DNA of 64,000 nt from Sphingomonas panni (GTDB taxonomy: Bacteria > Pseudomonadota > Alphaproteobacteria > Sphingomonadales > Sphingomonadaceae), in NCBI RefSeq assembly GCF_022664435.1, contig NZ_JAKREU010000006.1, forward strand, positions 1-64,000. The letters are read 5' to 3'. The translations under genes were made by a program, and so were the position numbers. The notes under the pieces are model-generated. The model saw nothing but the letters and a program-made list of their open reading frames with translations. It was not told the DNA's origin and ran no database searches. The first letter of the stretch is position 1. Each line of letters opens with the position of its first letter. Of the stretch, positions 1 to 8,890 are shown in pieces.

Positions 1-561
1 TTGGCAACGCGAGCGGACTCGCATGGCGATGGGCAGCGGGGGCGGGGGCATTGCGCCGGGAGCGCAGCCCGGACCGCCGGGGCCGCCCGGACCACCGGGG
101 CCGCGTGCGTCGGGGCCACCGGGGCCGCCCGGACCGTGCGGGCCGGGGCCGCGACCTTCGGGGCCATGGCCGGGGCGCGGGGGCGGCGGGCCGACCGGCG
201 TCACCTTGCCCGCCGCATCGACGACATAGGATGCGCGCAGCTGTCCGTCGTCATAGCGGCCCTGTACCTGCACCGGGGCGCCCTTGGTCACGTTCGCATC
301 GCGGGCGCCGTCGACCATCGCCTTGCCGCTGCCGTCCTGCACGACGAAGCGGTCGCCATAGACTTCGGCGACGCGGCCCTTGACCGTCACCACGCCGCTG
401 CTGTTCGCCAGCCGTGCGACCGGGGTCGCCACGGTCGGGGCCATTTCGACGCCCGGCCGGGTCAGCGACACCGCACTCGCCCCGCCCGCCGCGCCGATGG
501 CAAGGCCGATCGCGACGCCGAGGCCGAGCTTGCCGGTGCTGCCGAGGGAAAATTTCGCCAT
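1..561 (-). CDS. Exported OB-fold-like protein with Gly/Pro-rich tail (3' end beyond window)
   Basis: The frame is open from an ATG at 561 down to base 1, so at least 187 residues are present and the C-terminus is missing. An AGTGAAG-type ribosome binding site precedes the ATG. Residues about 11-32 form a hydrophobic Gly/Ala-rich segment like a signal peptide or membrane anchor. Residues about 55-115 alternate short beta-like stretches (VVTVKGRVAEVYGDRFVVQD, then VQVQGRYDDGQLRASYVV), resembling the small exported OB-fold/DUF5666-like proteins. The rest is dominated by Gly, Pro and His in GPGG-type repeats. It diverges from the two-component genes at 673, which may regulate it. The function is unknown and the family assignment is an inference. 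Confidence 0.6.
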   Translation of the reverse strand, partial: MAKFSLGSTGKLGLGVAIGLAIGAAGGASAVSLTRPGVEMAPTVATPVARLANSSGVVTVKGRVAEVYGDRFVVQDGSGKAMVDGARDANVTKGAPVQVQGRYDDGQLRASYVVDAAGKVTPVGPPPPRPGHGPEGRGPGPHGPGGPGGPDARGPGGPGGPGGPGCAPGAMPPPPLPIAMRVRSRCQ

Positions 562-619
562 GTGCTTCACTCCTTCGTTGTTCGATGAAGCCCTTCTAGC
601 GATTCGCCCCCTCGCCACG

Positions 620-648
620 CTGAACCCGGCGGTTCAGTTTCGGTTTAG
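620..648 (+). promoter_or_regulatory. Candidate response-regulator binding site between divergent genes
   Basis: The hexamers GTTCAG (632-637) and GTTTAG (643-648) are separated by 5 bases, giving the 11-bp period typical of OmpR/PhoB-family direct-repeat sites. GTTCAG is also the right arm of the inverted repeat CTGAACC-CGGC-GGTTCAG (620-637). The site ends 24 bases before the response regulator start and about 70 bases from the divergent gene. Autoregulation is an inference. Confidence 0.4.
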
Positions 649-672
649 GGTGCGGGGGTAGCGGAGACGGTC

Positions 673-1338
673 ATGCGCATCTTGTTAGTCGAGGACGATC
701 CCGATCTTGGCCCCGCCATCGCGCGGGCGTTGCGGGCCGAACAGTGCGCGGTCGACCTGTGCCCGAGCGGGATCGACGCGCAGCATCTGGGCGAGACCGA
801 ACGCTATGACGTGGCGGTGCTCGATCTGGGCCTGCCCGATCGTGAGGGGACGGCGGTGCTGAAAGGTTGGCGCGAGGGCGGGCGCGACATGCCCGTGCTG
901 GTGCTGACCGCGCGCGACGGATGGTCGGACAAGGTGGCCGGGTTCAAGGCCGGAGCCGATGATTTCCTGACCAAGCCGTTCCGGGTCGAGGAACTGACGA
1001 TGCGGCTGCGCGCACTGGTGCGGCGCTCGGCCGGCCATGGCGCGACGCGGATCGCGTGCGGGCCGCTGGCGTACGAGACGCAGACCGGGGTGTTCGAGCT
1101 GGACGGGTTGCCGATCAAGCTGACCGCGCTGGAACACCGGGTACTGGCCGCGCTGATGCTGGCGAAGGAGGCGGTGATCGAGCGGCTGGACCTGATGGAG
1201 CGGGTCTATGAGGGCGATGCCGATGTCGATTCGAACAGCCTGGAGGTCATTATCGGCCGGTTGCGCAAGAAGATCGGCGCGTCGCTGATCGAGACGGTGC
1301 GCGGACGCGGATATCGGTTGACGGCGGGGGCGGCGTGA
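673..1338 (+). CDS. OmpR/PhoP-type response regulator
   Basis: This 221-residue cytoplasmic DNA-binding response regulator should be phosphorylated by the adjoining kinase. It has a receiver domain (residues 1-115) with the acidic pair in VEDDPD, the phospho-acceptor Asp in AVLDLGLPD (about 51), the switch Thr in LTARD and the Lys in TKPF. A winged-helix effector domain (about 125-218) ends in the typical RGRGYRL motif. The start ATG is the first residue of the conserved MRILLVEDD. Its stop overlaps the kinase start by two bases, so the two are translationally coupled. The closest well-known relatives are PhoP/QseB types. The signal is not evident. The direct repeat at 632-648 may be its own binding site. 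Confidence 0.93.
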   Translation: MRILLVEDDPDLGPAIARALRAEQCAVDLCPSGIDAQHLGETERYDVAVLDLGLPDREGTAVLKGWREGGRDMPVLVLTARDGWSDKVAGFKAGADDFLTKPFRVEELTMRLRALVRRSAGHGATRIACGPLAYETQTGVFELDGLPIKLTALEHRVLAALMLAKEAVIERLDLMERVYEGDADVDSNSLEVIIGRLRKKIGASLIETVRGRGYRLTAGAA

Positions 1339-2657
1339 GGTTGCCCCGGTCGATCCATGGACGGATGCTGGCGCTGTCGGTGGCGACGACATTGGTCGCG
1401 TTGCCGGTTGCGGGCATTTCGATCGGGCATGTGCTGGAGCGGTTCGTGACGCGCGGCGTCGACGAACGGCTGGCGGACCGGTTGCAGTTGCTGAGCGCGG
1501 TGGTGCGCGCGGATGGCAGCGTCGACCGCGCATTGTTGGCGCGGCCGGGGGTCGAGGAGGCGTTCGGACGGGGGGGCGTGTGGACGATTGATGCGCCGGG
1601 CGGGGCGATCGGCAGTGCGATGCTGCCGATCGCCGGGCCGCCCACGCCACGCGGACCGCGTCCACCGGCCGGGCGCGCGGAGGGCACGCCGTTCGATACC
1701 GAACTGGCCGATGGGACCGCGCTGCACGGGCTGATGCAATTGCGCGACACGCCTGCCGGGCCGGTGCGGCTGGGCGTGGCGGTGCCGCGTGCCGAGATCG
1801 AACGGCCGTTGCAGGGCGCGCTGCTGCCTTTGCTGGCGACGCTGGCGATCGTGGCGCTGGTGCTGGCGGTGGCGACGCTGGTGCAGCTGCGGCTGGGGCT
1901 GCGACCGCTCAGGACGTTGCGGGACCGGGTCGCGGCGGTGCGGGCCGGGGCGGCGGGGGAGGTGCCCGAGGATCAGCCCGAGGAACTGCGTCCGCTGGCG
2001 GTCGAGCTGAACGCGCTGGTGCGCGAACAGGGCGAGGCGCTGTCGGCGGCGCGGGCGTCGGCGGCGAACCTCGCCCATGCGCTGAAGACGCCGGTGGCGA
2101 CGCTGGCGCTCGAGCTGGGCGACGATCCGCGGGGGGCGCAGGTGCGGCGGATCGATGCGACCATCCGCCATCATTTGTCGCGGGCGCGGGGCGGGGTGGT
2201 CGACCGGCGGGCGTCGACGGCGCTGCGGCCGGCCGTCGAGGCGCTGGTCGGGGTAGTACGGGCGCTGCATCGCGGTGGCGGCGTGGCGGTTGAGGCGGAC
2301 CTTGCCGATCTGCGCGTCGCGGTGGATGCGGCCGATCTGGACGAGCTGGCCGGCAATCTGATCGATAATGCCGCGCGCCATGCGCGGTCGCGGGTCCGGG
2401 TCGCGGCGGACCGCGACGGGGCGATGGTGCGGCTGTCGGTCAGCGACGACGGCCCCGGCATCCCGGCCGCCGACCGGGCGAGGGCGACCGATCCCGGCGT
2501 GCGGCTGGACGAGCGGGGCGACGGCCATGGCTTCGGCCTTGCCATCGTCCGCGATCTGGCGACGCTCTATGGCGGGCGGCTGACGCTCGGCGAGGCGGAC
2601 GGCGGCGGACTGGTCGCCGCCGTCACGCTGCCGATCAGCGCGGCATCTGGAACATGA
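1335..2657 (+). CDS. Sensor histidine kinase, partner of the preceding regulator
   Basis: This 440-residue inner-membrane kinase starts at GTG 1335, overlapping the regulator stop. Membrane segments are near residues 11-33 and 161-185 and enclose a periplasmic loop of about 125 residues that is Pro/Arg/Gly-rich in its second half. A HAMP-like linker follows. The phospho-acceptor is His248 in NLAHALKTP. The ATPase domain carries the N box (NLIDNAARHA), the G1 box (DDGPGIP) and the G2 box (GHGFGLAIV). This is the PhoQ/QseC-like architecture. Its last 23 coding bases overlap the end of the convergent TonB-C gene, so the two transcripts are complementary at their 3' ends. The ligand is unknown. 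Confidence 0.92.
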   Translation: MRLPRSIHGRMLALSVATTLVALPVAGISIGHVLERFVTRGVDERLADRLQLLSAVVRADGSVDRALLARPGVEEAFGRGGVWTIDAPGGAIGSAMLPIAGPPTPRGPRPPAGRAEGTPFDTELADGTALHGLMQLRDTPAGPVRLGVAVPRAEIERPLQGALLPLLATLAIVALVLAVATLVQLRLGLRPLRTLRDRVAAVRAGAAGEVPEDQPEELRPLAVELNALVREQGEALSAARASAANLAHALKTPVATLALELGDDPRGAQVRRIDATIRHHLSRARGGVVDRRASTALRPAVEALVGVVRALHRGGGVAVEADLADLRVAVDAADLDELAGNLIDNAARHARSRVRVAADRDGAMVRLSVSDDGPGIPAADRARATDPGVRLDERGDGHGFGLAIVRDLATLYGGRLTLGEADGGGLVAAVTLPISAASGT

Positions 2658-4605
2658 AGCGCTGCGCGTTGCCGGTGCAGGCGGTGTTGTTGTCGGGACG
2701 GTAGCTGCTGCGATAGCGGGTGGCGGTCACCATCTTCTGCGCCGCGTCGCCGAACACGAACGGGGGATAGGCGGCGACGGTGCGGGGGGTCAGCGTGTGG
2801 CCGTCGGCGGCGATGTCGAATTCCACCTTGGCCCAGCCTTCGAAGCCCATCTGAAACGCCTCTGTCGGATAGAGGCTGCTGCTCGCACCCTGCCGGGCGA
2901 CGGCCGGGGTGGGGGCGATCAACGCGCATTGGTCGCTGCTGAGTCCCGTGCGGGTGAAGGCGGCCTGCGCAGCGGCGGTATCGCCGCTTTGTGCCGCGAG
3001 GTCGGCGCGGTTGAGCAGGGCGGCGACCTTCAGCGGATGGGTGTCGGGCAGTGGCGAGGCGAGCACGGCGTCGATCAACTGGGTGCGTTCGGCCGCGCGG
3101 ACCTGACTGCCGCCATTGGCCAGCATCATCCGCACCGTCGCCGCAGACAGTGGATCGGCCGCGACCTCCGGCCGGCGCAGGATCGTGCGGAAGCCATCGA
3201 GGACCTGTCGATATTCCTTTGCCGCGACATAGGCGTCGCTGATCCGGAAACGGGTGGCGACCGCGACGGGGGCGTTCGTCGCCTGGGCGAGGGTCAGCGC
3301 TTCGGCAACGAGCGGGCGCGCTTCTTCGGCATTGACGAGTTGCGAATTGAACATCCAGCCGAGCGCGCGCAACTCGGCGACCCTGTCACCGGCGGCGCAG
3401 GCGCGCTGTACCTCCGCGCGGGCCAGCGGCAGGGCGCGGGCGGCGGGCTGTTCTTCCCAGGCGAAGGCGGGCGATCCCTTCGACGTCAGCCATGCGTCGA
3501 ACGCTTCGTCGAGCGGCTGGCTGATCGACGGGCGTTCGATGGCGGTCGAGCAGCGCAGTTCGACGCGGGCCATCTGTCGCCAGAAGACCGGGATGGTGAC
3601 GGCGTCGGACGGCTGCCACGACCAGTCGCTCACCGAGCGGGCCAGCGCCAGCGCCACCTTGCGGTCGCCGGTGGTGTAGATGGGCGAGACGTTGCGCACG
3701 ATGCCGTCGTCGCCCAGCGCAAATTCGATGACCGCGACATCGCTCGGCTTCAGCCCGGTGGTCGCACCGCAGGGCGGCAGTTCCATCTGGCGCGCGCCGG
3801 CGAAGGGCGCCTTTTCCATCCGCGCCGCACCGGTATAGGCGAGATAGGTGCGGGCATGTTCGCGGTCGCCGTTCAGCAGCGCGGCCTGCGCCAGGTCGGC
3901 CCGGGTCGCGACTTCCGACAGGTTGACCCGATTGTCGAGACCGCCCTGCTTCTTCAGCGAATCCTTCAGCACGCTGTACGCATCGGCATGGCGTCCGTCG
4001 TTGAGCAGCACCCGGGCATAGCGGGTCTGCACCGCCGCGACCGTCGCCTTGTCGATGTTCGGTTCGGCCTCGGTCAGCTTGCGCGCTTCCTCAGCATAGG
4101 CGAGCGCGCGGCCGTCATGGTCGAACGACAGGGTGCGGGCCAGCGCCAGCAGCGGGATCACCCGGTCGATCCCCTTCGCCATGTCGAGCGCCGCCTTGAA
4201 CGACGTCTCCGCCGCGTCATAGTCGAAGCCGTCATAGGCCGCTTCGCCCAGTGCGAGATGCGCAGCGCCGAGATCGGCGCGAAACTCGTCGGGCCTGGCG
4301 GCGAGCGTCGGCAGACCGCGCCGGATCGCCGCGACACCGGCTTCGCCGTCGCCCATGCGGATGCGGCAGATACCACCCCGCACCGCGATGGCGGCGGCGA
4401 GCAACGCGTTCTTGTTGGTCGCGGTCCGCCGTTCGAGCGCGTCGTAGAGTTTCAGCGCGTCGGCGCAGTTGCGGGTGGAATAGGCGGTGTTGGCGGCGTC
4501 GAACTGCGCCTGCAGCGTCAATGGCTTGGGCGGGGTGGCGGCGGGCTGCGCCGGGGTGGCGGCCTGTGCCAGCGCCATCAGGCCGTGCAGAATCGGTTCG
4601 AGCAT
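2635..4605 (-). CDS. TPR-rich exported protein with TonB-like C-terminal domains
   Basis: The product has 656 residues starting at the ATG at 4605, chosen because GGGGGGA lies just upstream. An in-frame ATG 12 codons earlier lacks such a site. The N-terminus (MLEPILHGLMALAQAATP) looks like a weak signal peptide. Residues about 30-230 and 370-560 are alanine-rich helical pairs typical of TPR-like repeats. Two stretches resemble the TonB C-terminal fold: one in the middle (about 265-350) and one at the extreme C-terminus (YPTEAFQMGFEGWAKVEFDI onward). Proteins of this layout in sphingomonads are usually called energy-transducer or TonB-family proteins. No N-terminal TonB anchor with a Pro-rich stalk is visible, so true TonB function is doubtful. 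Confidence 0.7.
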   Translation of the reverse strand: MLEPILHGLMALAQAATPAQPAATPPKPLTLQAQFDAANTAYSTRNCADALKLYDALERRTATNKNALLAAAIAVRGGICRIRMGDGEAGVAAIRRGLPTLAARPDEFRADLGAAHLALGEAAYDGFDYDAAETSFKAALDMAKGIDRVIPLLALARTLSFDHDGRALAYAEEARKLTEAEPNIDKATVAAVQTRYARVLLNDGRHADAYSVLKDSLKKQGGLDNRVNLSEVATRADLAQAALLNGDREHARTYLAYTGAARMEKAPFAGARQMELPPCGATTGLKPSDVAVIEFALGDDGIVRNVSPIYTTGDRKVALALARSVSDWSWQPSDAVTIPVFWRQMARVELRCSTAIERPSISQPLDEAFDAWLTSKGSPAFAWEEQPAARALPLARAEVQRACAAGDRVAELRALGWMFNSQLVNAEEARPLVAEALTLAQATNAPVAVATRFRISDAYVAAKEYRQVLDGFRTILRRPEVAADPLSAATVRMMLANGGSQVRAAERTQLIDAVLASPLPDTHPLKVAALLNRADLAAQSGDTAAAQAAFTRTGLSSDQCALIAPTPAVARQGASSSLYPTEAFQMGFEGWAKVEFDIAADGHTLTPRTVAAYPPFVFGDAAQKMVTATRYRSSYRPDNNTACTGNAQRFMFQMPR

Positions 4606-4666
4606 GTTTCCCCCCTGTTTTGCGGCAGCAAAGCACGGCATTGTTACAGCGTCGATGGGGGATGCG

Positions 4667-5086
4667 ATGAAGCGTTGGGCGGGTTTTGGCGGATGGGTGG
4701 CCGCGCTGGTGCTGGCAGCGGTGCCGGCGGGGGCCTATCCGCCGCGCGCGATCCTGTTGTTCGTCGCGTCATGGTGCGCGCCCTGTCATGGCGAGATCGC
4801 GGCATTGCCCCGGTTGAACGACGCGGCGGGGCCGTGGCGGGTCCTGGTCGTGCCGGTCGATCGCGGGCGGGCGACGGCGGCGATGATGGCGGGCGTCCCG
4901 GTCGCGCAACGCTGGGTGCCCGATGCGGTGCAGATGGCGGCGGTGCGGGACGACCTGTTCGGGGGTACGGCGGGGTTGCCGTTCAGCGTCGCCATCGGGG
5001 GTGACGGGCGGCCCTGCGGCGCGCATCGCGGGGTGTTGAATGCCGCCCGGGTGGCGGCGTTGCGGGCGGGGTGTGGGGGTAGGTGA
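4667..5086 (+). CDS. Exported thioredoxin-fold protein with CAPC motif
   Basis: The product has 139 residues. The ATG at 4667 is preferred over the one at 4655 because GGGGGAT sits at the right distance before it. Residues 1-23 form a signal peptide (a hydrophobic stretch ending PAGA). The mature part begins a thioredoxin-like strand leading into WCAPCH, with Cys37 and Cys40 as a redox pair. A cis-Pro position is suggested by GTAGLPFSVAI near residue 108. The size is close to a minimal periplasmic thioredoxin such as TlpA or DsbE. It diverges from the TonB-C gene. The substrate is unknown. Confidence 0.7.
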   Translation: MKRWAGFGGWVAALVLAAVPAGAYPPRAILLFVASWCAPCHGEIAALPRLNDAAGPWRVLVVPVDRGRATAAMMAGVPVAQRWVPDAVQMAAVRDDLFGGTAGLPFSVAIGGDGRPCGAHRGVLNAARVAALRAGCGGR

Positions 5087-5153
5087 CCTCACGTTTTCGT
5101 GAGGTCTGACCTGATGGCGTTCGTTCCGACGGTACTTGTCGAGCAACGTATCG

Positions 5154-5240
5154 CGTACCCCCGCGCAGGCGGGGGGCCAGGGTTCCGGGCGCAAGCCGTT
5201 TTTCTGCTTGGCTCTGGACCCCCGCATGCGCGGGGGTACG
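5154..5240. repeat. Paired-palindrome intergenic repeat, copy A
   Basis: Arm 5154-5180 (CGTACCCCCGCGCAGGCGGG and following) is nearly the reverse complement of arm 5214-5240 (CTGGACCCCCGCATGCGCGG and following). Each arm is itself a short hairpin around GCGCAGGC or GCATGCGC. It lies between the thioredoxin-like gene and the DUF6702 gene, and the roughly 240-base gap holds nothing else convincing. The same architecture recurs at 14125, 29070 and 62495. Confidence 0.75.
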
Positions 5241-5327
5241 GTATATTCGGTATTTCGGGTCCCTCTTTCCCGTTAGCGGGTCGATCAGAAGCGGGACCCC
5301 GGGTAAGGCCCAGGGGTGACGTTGCAG

Positions 5328-5804
5328 TTACAATGTGACGCTGCCGCTCGTTCCGCCGCGCAGGGTCAGTGACTTCACGACATTGCCTTGCCGCACATTC
5401 ACCTGATTGACCTGCGCGCGGTACACGTCGGTCAGTACGGTCGAGCGGACCGCGACCGTCTTCGGCTTGCGCGGGGCCTTCCCGACATAGTCGATACGGA
5501 CCTGCGAATGGGTCAGGTCGGTCGTGACATGGGTCAGCGGCACCGGCTTGCCATCGATGGTCAGCGCGAAGCGGCTCTGCACATAGGCTTGCAGCGCGGC
5601 GACCGCCTTCGGATCGTCGAGGCTGACCTGCGCGTCCGGCGCGATCTTCGACAGGGCAGGTTCGATGTCGTGGGCCTCGAACCGGTGCGACACGGTGACC
5701 TTGCCATCGGCCAGCGTCACCACCGCGAGCGAGTCGTGCCCGCGATGCGCCTGTGCCGGGGCGATCGCCGCGACGGCGGCGAGGAGGGCGAGCGCCGCCC
5801 TCAC
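5328..5804 (-). CDS. DUF6702-type exported protein
   Basis: This 158-residue protein starts at GTG 5804, which overlaps the stop codon of the upstream M1 peptidase, so coupled translation is likely. Residues 1-20 ([19 protein letters not shown]) are a clear signal peptide. The mature protein begins HRGHDSLAVV and is made of alternating beta-strand patterns: FEAHDIEPAL, FALTIDGKPVPL and VRSTVLTDVYRAQVNQVNV. This matches small periplasmic proteins of the DUF6702 group, which in sphingomonads and bacteroidetes commonly sit next to M1-family aminopeptidases. The function is unknown. A role as accessory or substrate-handling partner of the peptidase is an inference from the coupling. Confidence 0.65.
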   Translation of the reverse strand: MRAALALLAAVAAIAPAQAHRGHDSLAVVTLADGKVTVSHRFEAHDIEPALSKIAPDAQVSLDDPKAVAALQAYVQSRFALTIDGKPVPLTHVTTDLTHSQVRIDYVGKAPRKPKTVAVRSTVLTDVYRAQVNQVNVRQGNVVKSLTLRGGTSGSVTL

Positions 5805-8191
5805 TTCGACACCGGCGCGGGATAGGTCTGGAGCGAGCCGGGCTTCACCTGCACGTCGAAATCCTTCATCCGGTTTTCGAGGTCCTCGACATCCTCGATC
5901 TCCAGCACGACCGGGCGGATGGCACCGCGATAGACATTGTTCGACCGGTCGGCATCGGCGATTTCGAGCAGCGGATCGACCTCCGCCCCGGTGATGGTCT
6001 TGCCCGTGACATACTGCCACGTCACCGCCTTCGGATTGTAGCGCCAGACTTCGGCGGGGATGCGGACGATCTCGGTCGTGTTGTCGCTGAAGGTCAGCTT
6101 CAGCGGGATCGGCATGACGAGGCCACCGATGTTGCGGAACGAGAAGCGGTAGAATTTGTCCTTCACCTGGAACGCGGCGCGTTCCTCCGGCGTCAGTTTT
6201 TCGAGCTTTTCGGCAAGGTCGCGACGCTGCTGCGGGCTGACGGCGAACCGGTCCTGCCGGTCGTAAAAGTCGCGGGTGGCGGGGTCGCGTTCGGTGACGG
6301 TCTTCTGGCCCGCATTGTTGCGCACGGTCAGCGACGTATTCTCCGCATCGGCCAGCGCGCGGCGTTCGCGGGCATTCGCCTCCAGATCGCCGCCGGCGAT
6401 GCGGCCCTCGACCACCTTGTCGAGCGCGATGTCGACATGGTCGGTCGAATAGAACCAGCCGCGCCAGAACCAGTCGAGATCGACGCCCGAACTTTCCTCC
6501 ATCGTGCGGAAGAAGTCGTAGGGCGTCGGCCGCTTGAAGCGCCAGCGGGTGGCATATTCGCGGAAGGCGCGGTCGAACAGCTCGCGCCCCAGCACCGTTT
6601 CGCGGAGAATGGTCAGCGCGGTGGCAGGCTTGCCATAGCCATTGGCACCGAACTGCAGCACCGAATCCGACTGGGTCATCAGCGGCACCTGATTGTCGGA
6701 GAGCATGTACTCGGCAATGTCCTTCGGCTCGCCGCGGCGCGAGGGGAAGTCCTTGTCCCACAGCTTTTCGGCCTGGAACTGGAGGAAGGTGTTCAGCCCT
6801 TCGTCCATCCACGTCCATTGGCGTTCGTCGCTGTTGACGATCATCGGGAACCAGTCATGCCCGACCTCGTGGATCACCACGCCGATCAGGCCGGTCTTGG
6901 CGCGTTCGGTATAGGTCAGCTGCCCGGTCTTGGCGTCCTTCACCGGGCGGGGGCCGTTGAAGGTAATCATCGGATATTCCATGCCGCCGACCGGACCGTT
7001 GACCGACTGCGCCACCGGATAGGGGTAGGGGAAGGCGAACTTGCCGTACACGTCGATGGTGTGGGCGATCGCCTTGGTCGAATAGGCATCCCAGAGCGGG
7101 CGGGCTTCCTTCGGGTAGAAGGACATCGCCATGACATTGGGATTGGCGGCGTAATCCTGCCGCACGTTCATCGCGTCCCATGCGAATTTGCGCGACGATG
7201 CCCAGCCGAAATCGCGGACATTCTGCGCGGCGAAGGTCCAGGTCTTGGTGCCCGAAGCGCGACCGCGTTCGGCGGCGAGCGCTTCGTCGGGGGTGACGAT
7301 ATACATCGGCGCGGTGGCCGACTTGGCCTGCTCCAGCCGCTGGCGCTGGGTCGCGGTCAGGACCTGATCGGGGTTCTGGAGCACGCCGGTTGCCGACACG
7401 ATATGGTCCGACGGCACGGTCAGCGCGACCTTGTAATCGCCGAATTCCAGCGTGAATTCGCCGGCGTCGAGGAACGCCTTGTTATGCCAGCCTTCATAGT
7501 CCGAATAGACGGCGAGGCGGGGGAACCACTGCGCCCCTTCGAAGATGCAGTTGCCGTCCTCGCCCCTGCCCGTGAAGCATTCATAGCCCGAGCGGCCGTC
7601 GACGACCTTCTGTTCGGCCATCGGGAAGGACCAGTCGATCGACAGCGTGACCTCGCCGCCATTGCCCGCCACCGGCTGCGGCAGTTCGATGCGCAGCAGC
7701 GTATCGGTGACGCGGTGGGCGAGCGGCTGTCCGTCCGGCCCGCGCACCGCCGAGATGGTGAAGCCGCCTTCCCACGTTTTCATCGCCTCCGCCTGGCGGA
7801 TGTCGCGAATGCTGATCGACTTGGCGTCGGGCACGGTTTTCGTCATCTCGGCGATGGACGACCGCTTATACTGATTCTGGTCGAGCAGCAGCCAGAGATA
7901 GGGCAGCGCGTCGGGCGAGTTGTTGCGGTAGCGGATCGTCTCGGTGCCGGTCACGACCTTGGTCGCTTCGTTCAGCGATACCTTGACGTCGTAGTCGACC
8001 TTTTGCTGCCAGTAGCGATAGCCCGGCGCGCCCGATGCGTTGCGGTAATCGGTCGGCGTCGGCCAATCCTCGCCCTCCAGCTGGCGGAACTTGTCCTGCC
8101 AGTCGCCCTTGGTCTGGCGGATCGGGTCGGCAAGTGCGGGCGTGGTGCTGAGCAGCAGCGCGATGAGGGCGAGGCGGGGGGCAGCGGACAA
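5801..8191 (-). CDS. Exported M1-family metallopeptidase
   Basis: This 796-residue zinc peptidase has a signal peptide (residues 1-21, ending PALA). It shows the gluzincin signature HEVGH at 441-445, and the third zinc ligand Glu464 lies exactly 18 residues later in WMDEGLNTF. The exopeptidase GxMEN position reads GGMEYP (402-407), a variant seen in bacterial M1 proteins of this long, exported type. The N-terminal half should be the beta-saddle domain. A Tyr-containing segment near ANGYGKPAT follows the active site. It probably trims peptides in the periplasm or outside the cell. It is co-transcribed with the DUF6702 gene and diverges from the glyoxalase gene across a 137-base promoter region. 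Confidence 0.9.
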   Translation of the reverse strand: MSAAPRLALIALLLSTTPALADPIRQTKGDWQDKFRQLEGEDWPTPTDYRNASGAPGYRYWQQKVDYDVKVSLNEATKVVTGTETIRYRNNSPDALPYLWLLLDQNQYKRSSIAEMTKTVPDAKSISIRDIRQAEAMKTWEGGFTISAVRGPDGQPLAHRVTDTLLRIELPQPVAGNGGEVTLSIDWSFPMAEQKVVDGRSGYECFTGRGEDGNCIFEGAQWFPRLAVYSDYEGWHNKAFLDAGEFTLEFGDYKVALTVPSDHIVSATGVLQNPDQVLTATQRQRLEQAKSATAPMYIVTPDEALAAERGRASGTKTWTFAAQNVRDFGWASSRKFAWDAMNVRQDYAANPNVMAMSFYPKEARPLWDAYSTKAIAHTIDVYGKFAFPYPYPVAQSVNGPVGGMEYPMITFNGPRPVKDAKTGQLTYTERAKTGLIGVVIHEVGHDWFPMIVNSDERQWTWMDEGLNTFLQFQAEKLWDKDFPSRRGEPKDIAEYMLSDNQVPLMTQSDSVLQFGANGYGKPATALTILRETVLGRELFDRAFREYATRWRFKRPTPYDFFRTMEESSGVDLDWFWRGWFYSTDHVDIALDKVVEGRIAGGDLEANARERRALADAENTSLTVRNNAGQKTVTERDPATRDFYDRQDRFAVSPQQRRDLAEKLEKLTPEERAAFQVKDKFYRFSFRNIGGLVMPIPLKLTFSDNTTEIVRIPAEVWRYNPKAVTWQYVTGKTITGAEVDPLLEIADADRSNNVYRGAIRPVVLEIEDVEDLENRMKDFDVQVKPGSLQTYPAPVSK

Positions 8192-8328
8192 GCGGGAAGG
8201 CCTTTCGGTCGGACGATGCGCGGATGGTTACGCGGGATACGAGGCGCGTCAACCATCCGCATCGCCGTTGCAGGCGGCCAAATCGCGTTCCATGCGTTTG
8301 CGGCGACGACCAAATCGAGGAAGATTGC

Positions 8329-8841
8329 ATGACCCGACCGACCGGCACCGACGGCTTTACGCTGAACCAGACGATGCTGCGCGTCCGCGACCCCAGTGCC
8401 AGCCTGGCCTTTTACCAGGACGTGCTGGGCATGACGTTGCTCCAGAAGCTGGATTTCGAGGAGGCGGCGTTCTCGCTCTATTTCCTGGGGTATCTACGCG
8501 ACGGGGAAGTCGTGCCGACCGACCCGAAGGAACGCGCGCGGTTCGTGTTCACGCGCGAAACCACGCTGGAGCTGACGCACAACTGGGGGACCGAGGACGA
8601 TCCCGACTTTGCCGGCTATCACAGCGGCAATGACGACCCGCGCGGCTTTGGCCATATCGGGATCAGCGTGCCCGACGTGGGCGCGGCGTGCGCGCGGTTC
8701 GAGGAACTAGGCGTACCGTTCCGCAAGCGGCCGGACGAGGGGCGGATGAAGGACATCGCCTTCATCACCGATCCCGATGGCTATTGGATCGAAATCCTGT
8801 CGCCGAACGGCATGACGCAGGCGGTGACCGAAGCGGGATGA
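8329..8841 (+). CDS. gloA: Lactoylglutathione lyase (glyoxalase I)
   Basis: This 170-residue cytoplasmic enzyme converts the methylglyoxal-glutathione hemithioacetal to S-lactoylglutathione. The ATG at 8329 follows GAGGAAG. Typical family blocks are visible: [20 protein letters not shown] (metal ligand Gln), [10 protein letters not shown] (Glu), [10 protein letters not shown] (His) and [11 protein letters not shown] (Glu). Together these give the Gln/Glu/His/Glu metal site of the VOC superfamily. The length fits the shorter eukaryote-like form with the insert around [14 protein letters not shown], which often uses zinc. The gene appears monocistronic and ends at a hairpin (8853-8875) shared with the convergent carbonic anhydrase gene. 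Confidence 0.93.
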   Translation: MTRPTGTDGFTLNQTMLRVRDPSASLAFYQDVLGMTLLQKLDFEEAAFSLYFLGYLRDGEVVPTDPKERARFVFTRETTLELTHNWGTEDDPDFAGYHSGNDDPRGFGHIGISVPDVGAACARFEELGVPFRKRPDEGRMKDIAFITDPDGYWIEILSPNGMTQAVTEAG

Positions 8842-8852
8842 GGCGGGGCCGT

Positions 8853-8875
8853 CACCCCGGCCCAAGACCGGGGTG
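8853..8875. terminator. Stem-loop between convergent genes
   Basis: CACCCCGG (8853-8860) pairs perfectly with CCGGGGTG (8868-8875) across a 7-base loop. It lies in the 49-base gap between the ends of gloA and the carbonic anhydrase gene. No T-run follows on either strand, so efficiency as an intrinsic terminator is uncertain. Confidence 0.55.
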
Positions 8876-8890
8876 ATGGCTGCAGCGGCG

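Noticed and set aside
2797..5004. 735-residue open frame on the plus strand
   Set aside because: It runs opposite the TPR/TonB-C gene and is Arg/Gly-rich with no domain pattern, as expected for the antisense frame of a GC-rich gene.
5099..5338. 79-residue open frame between two genes
   Set aside because: It consists largely of the paired-palindrome repeat and has no ribosome site or plausible start.
5753..8332. 859-residue open frame on the plus strand
   Set aside because: It is the antisense of the M1 peptidase gene, which has an intact zinc site, a signal peptide and a plausible start. The antisense frame shows none of these.
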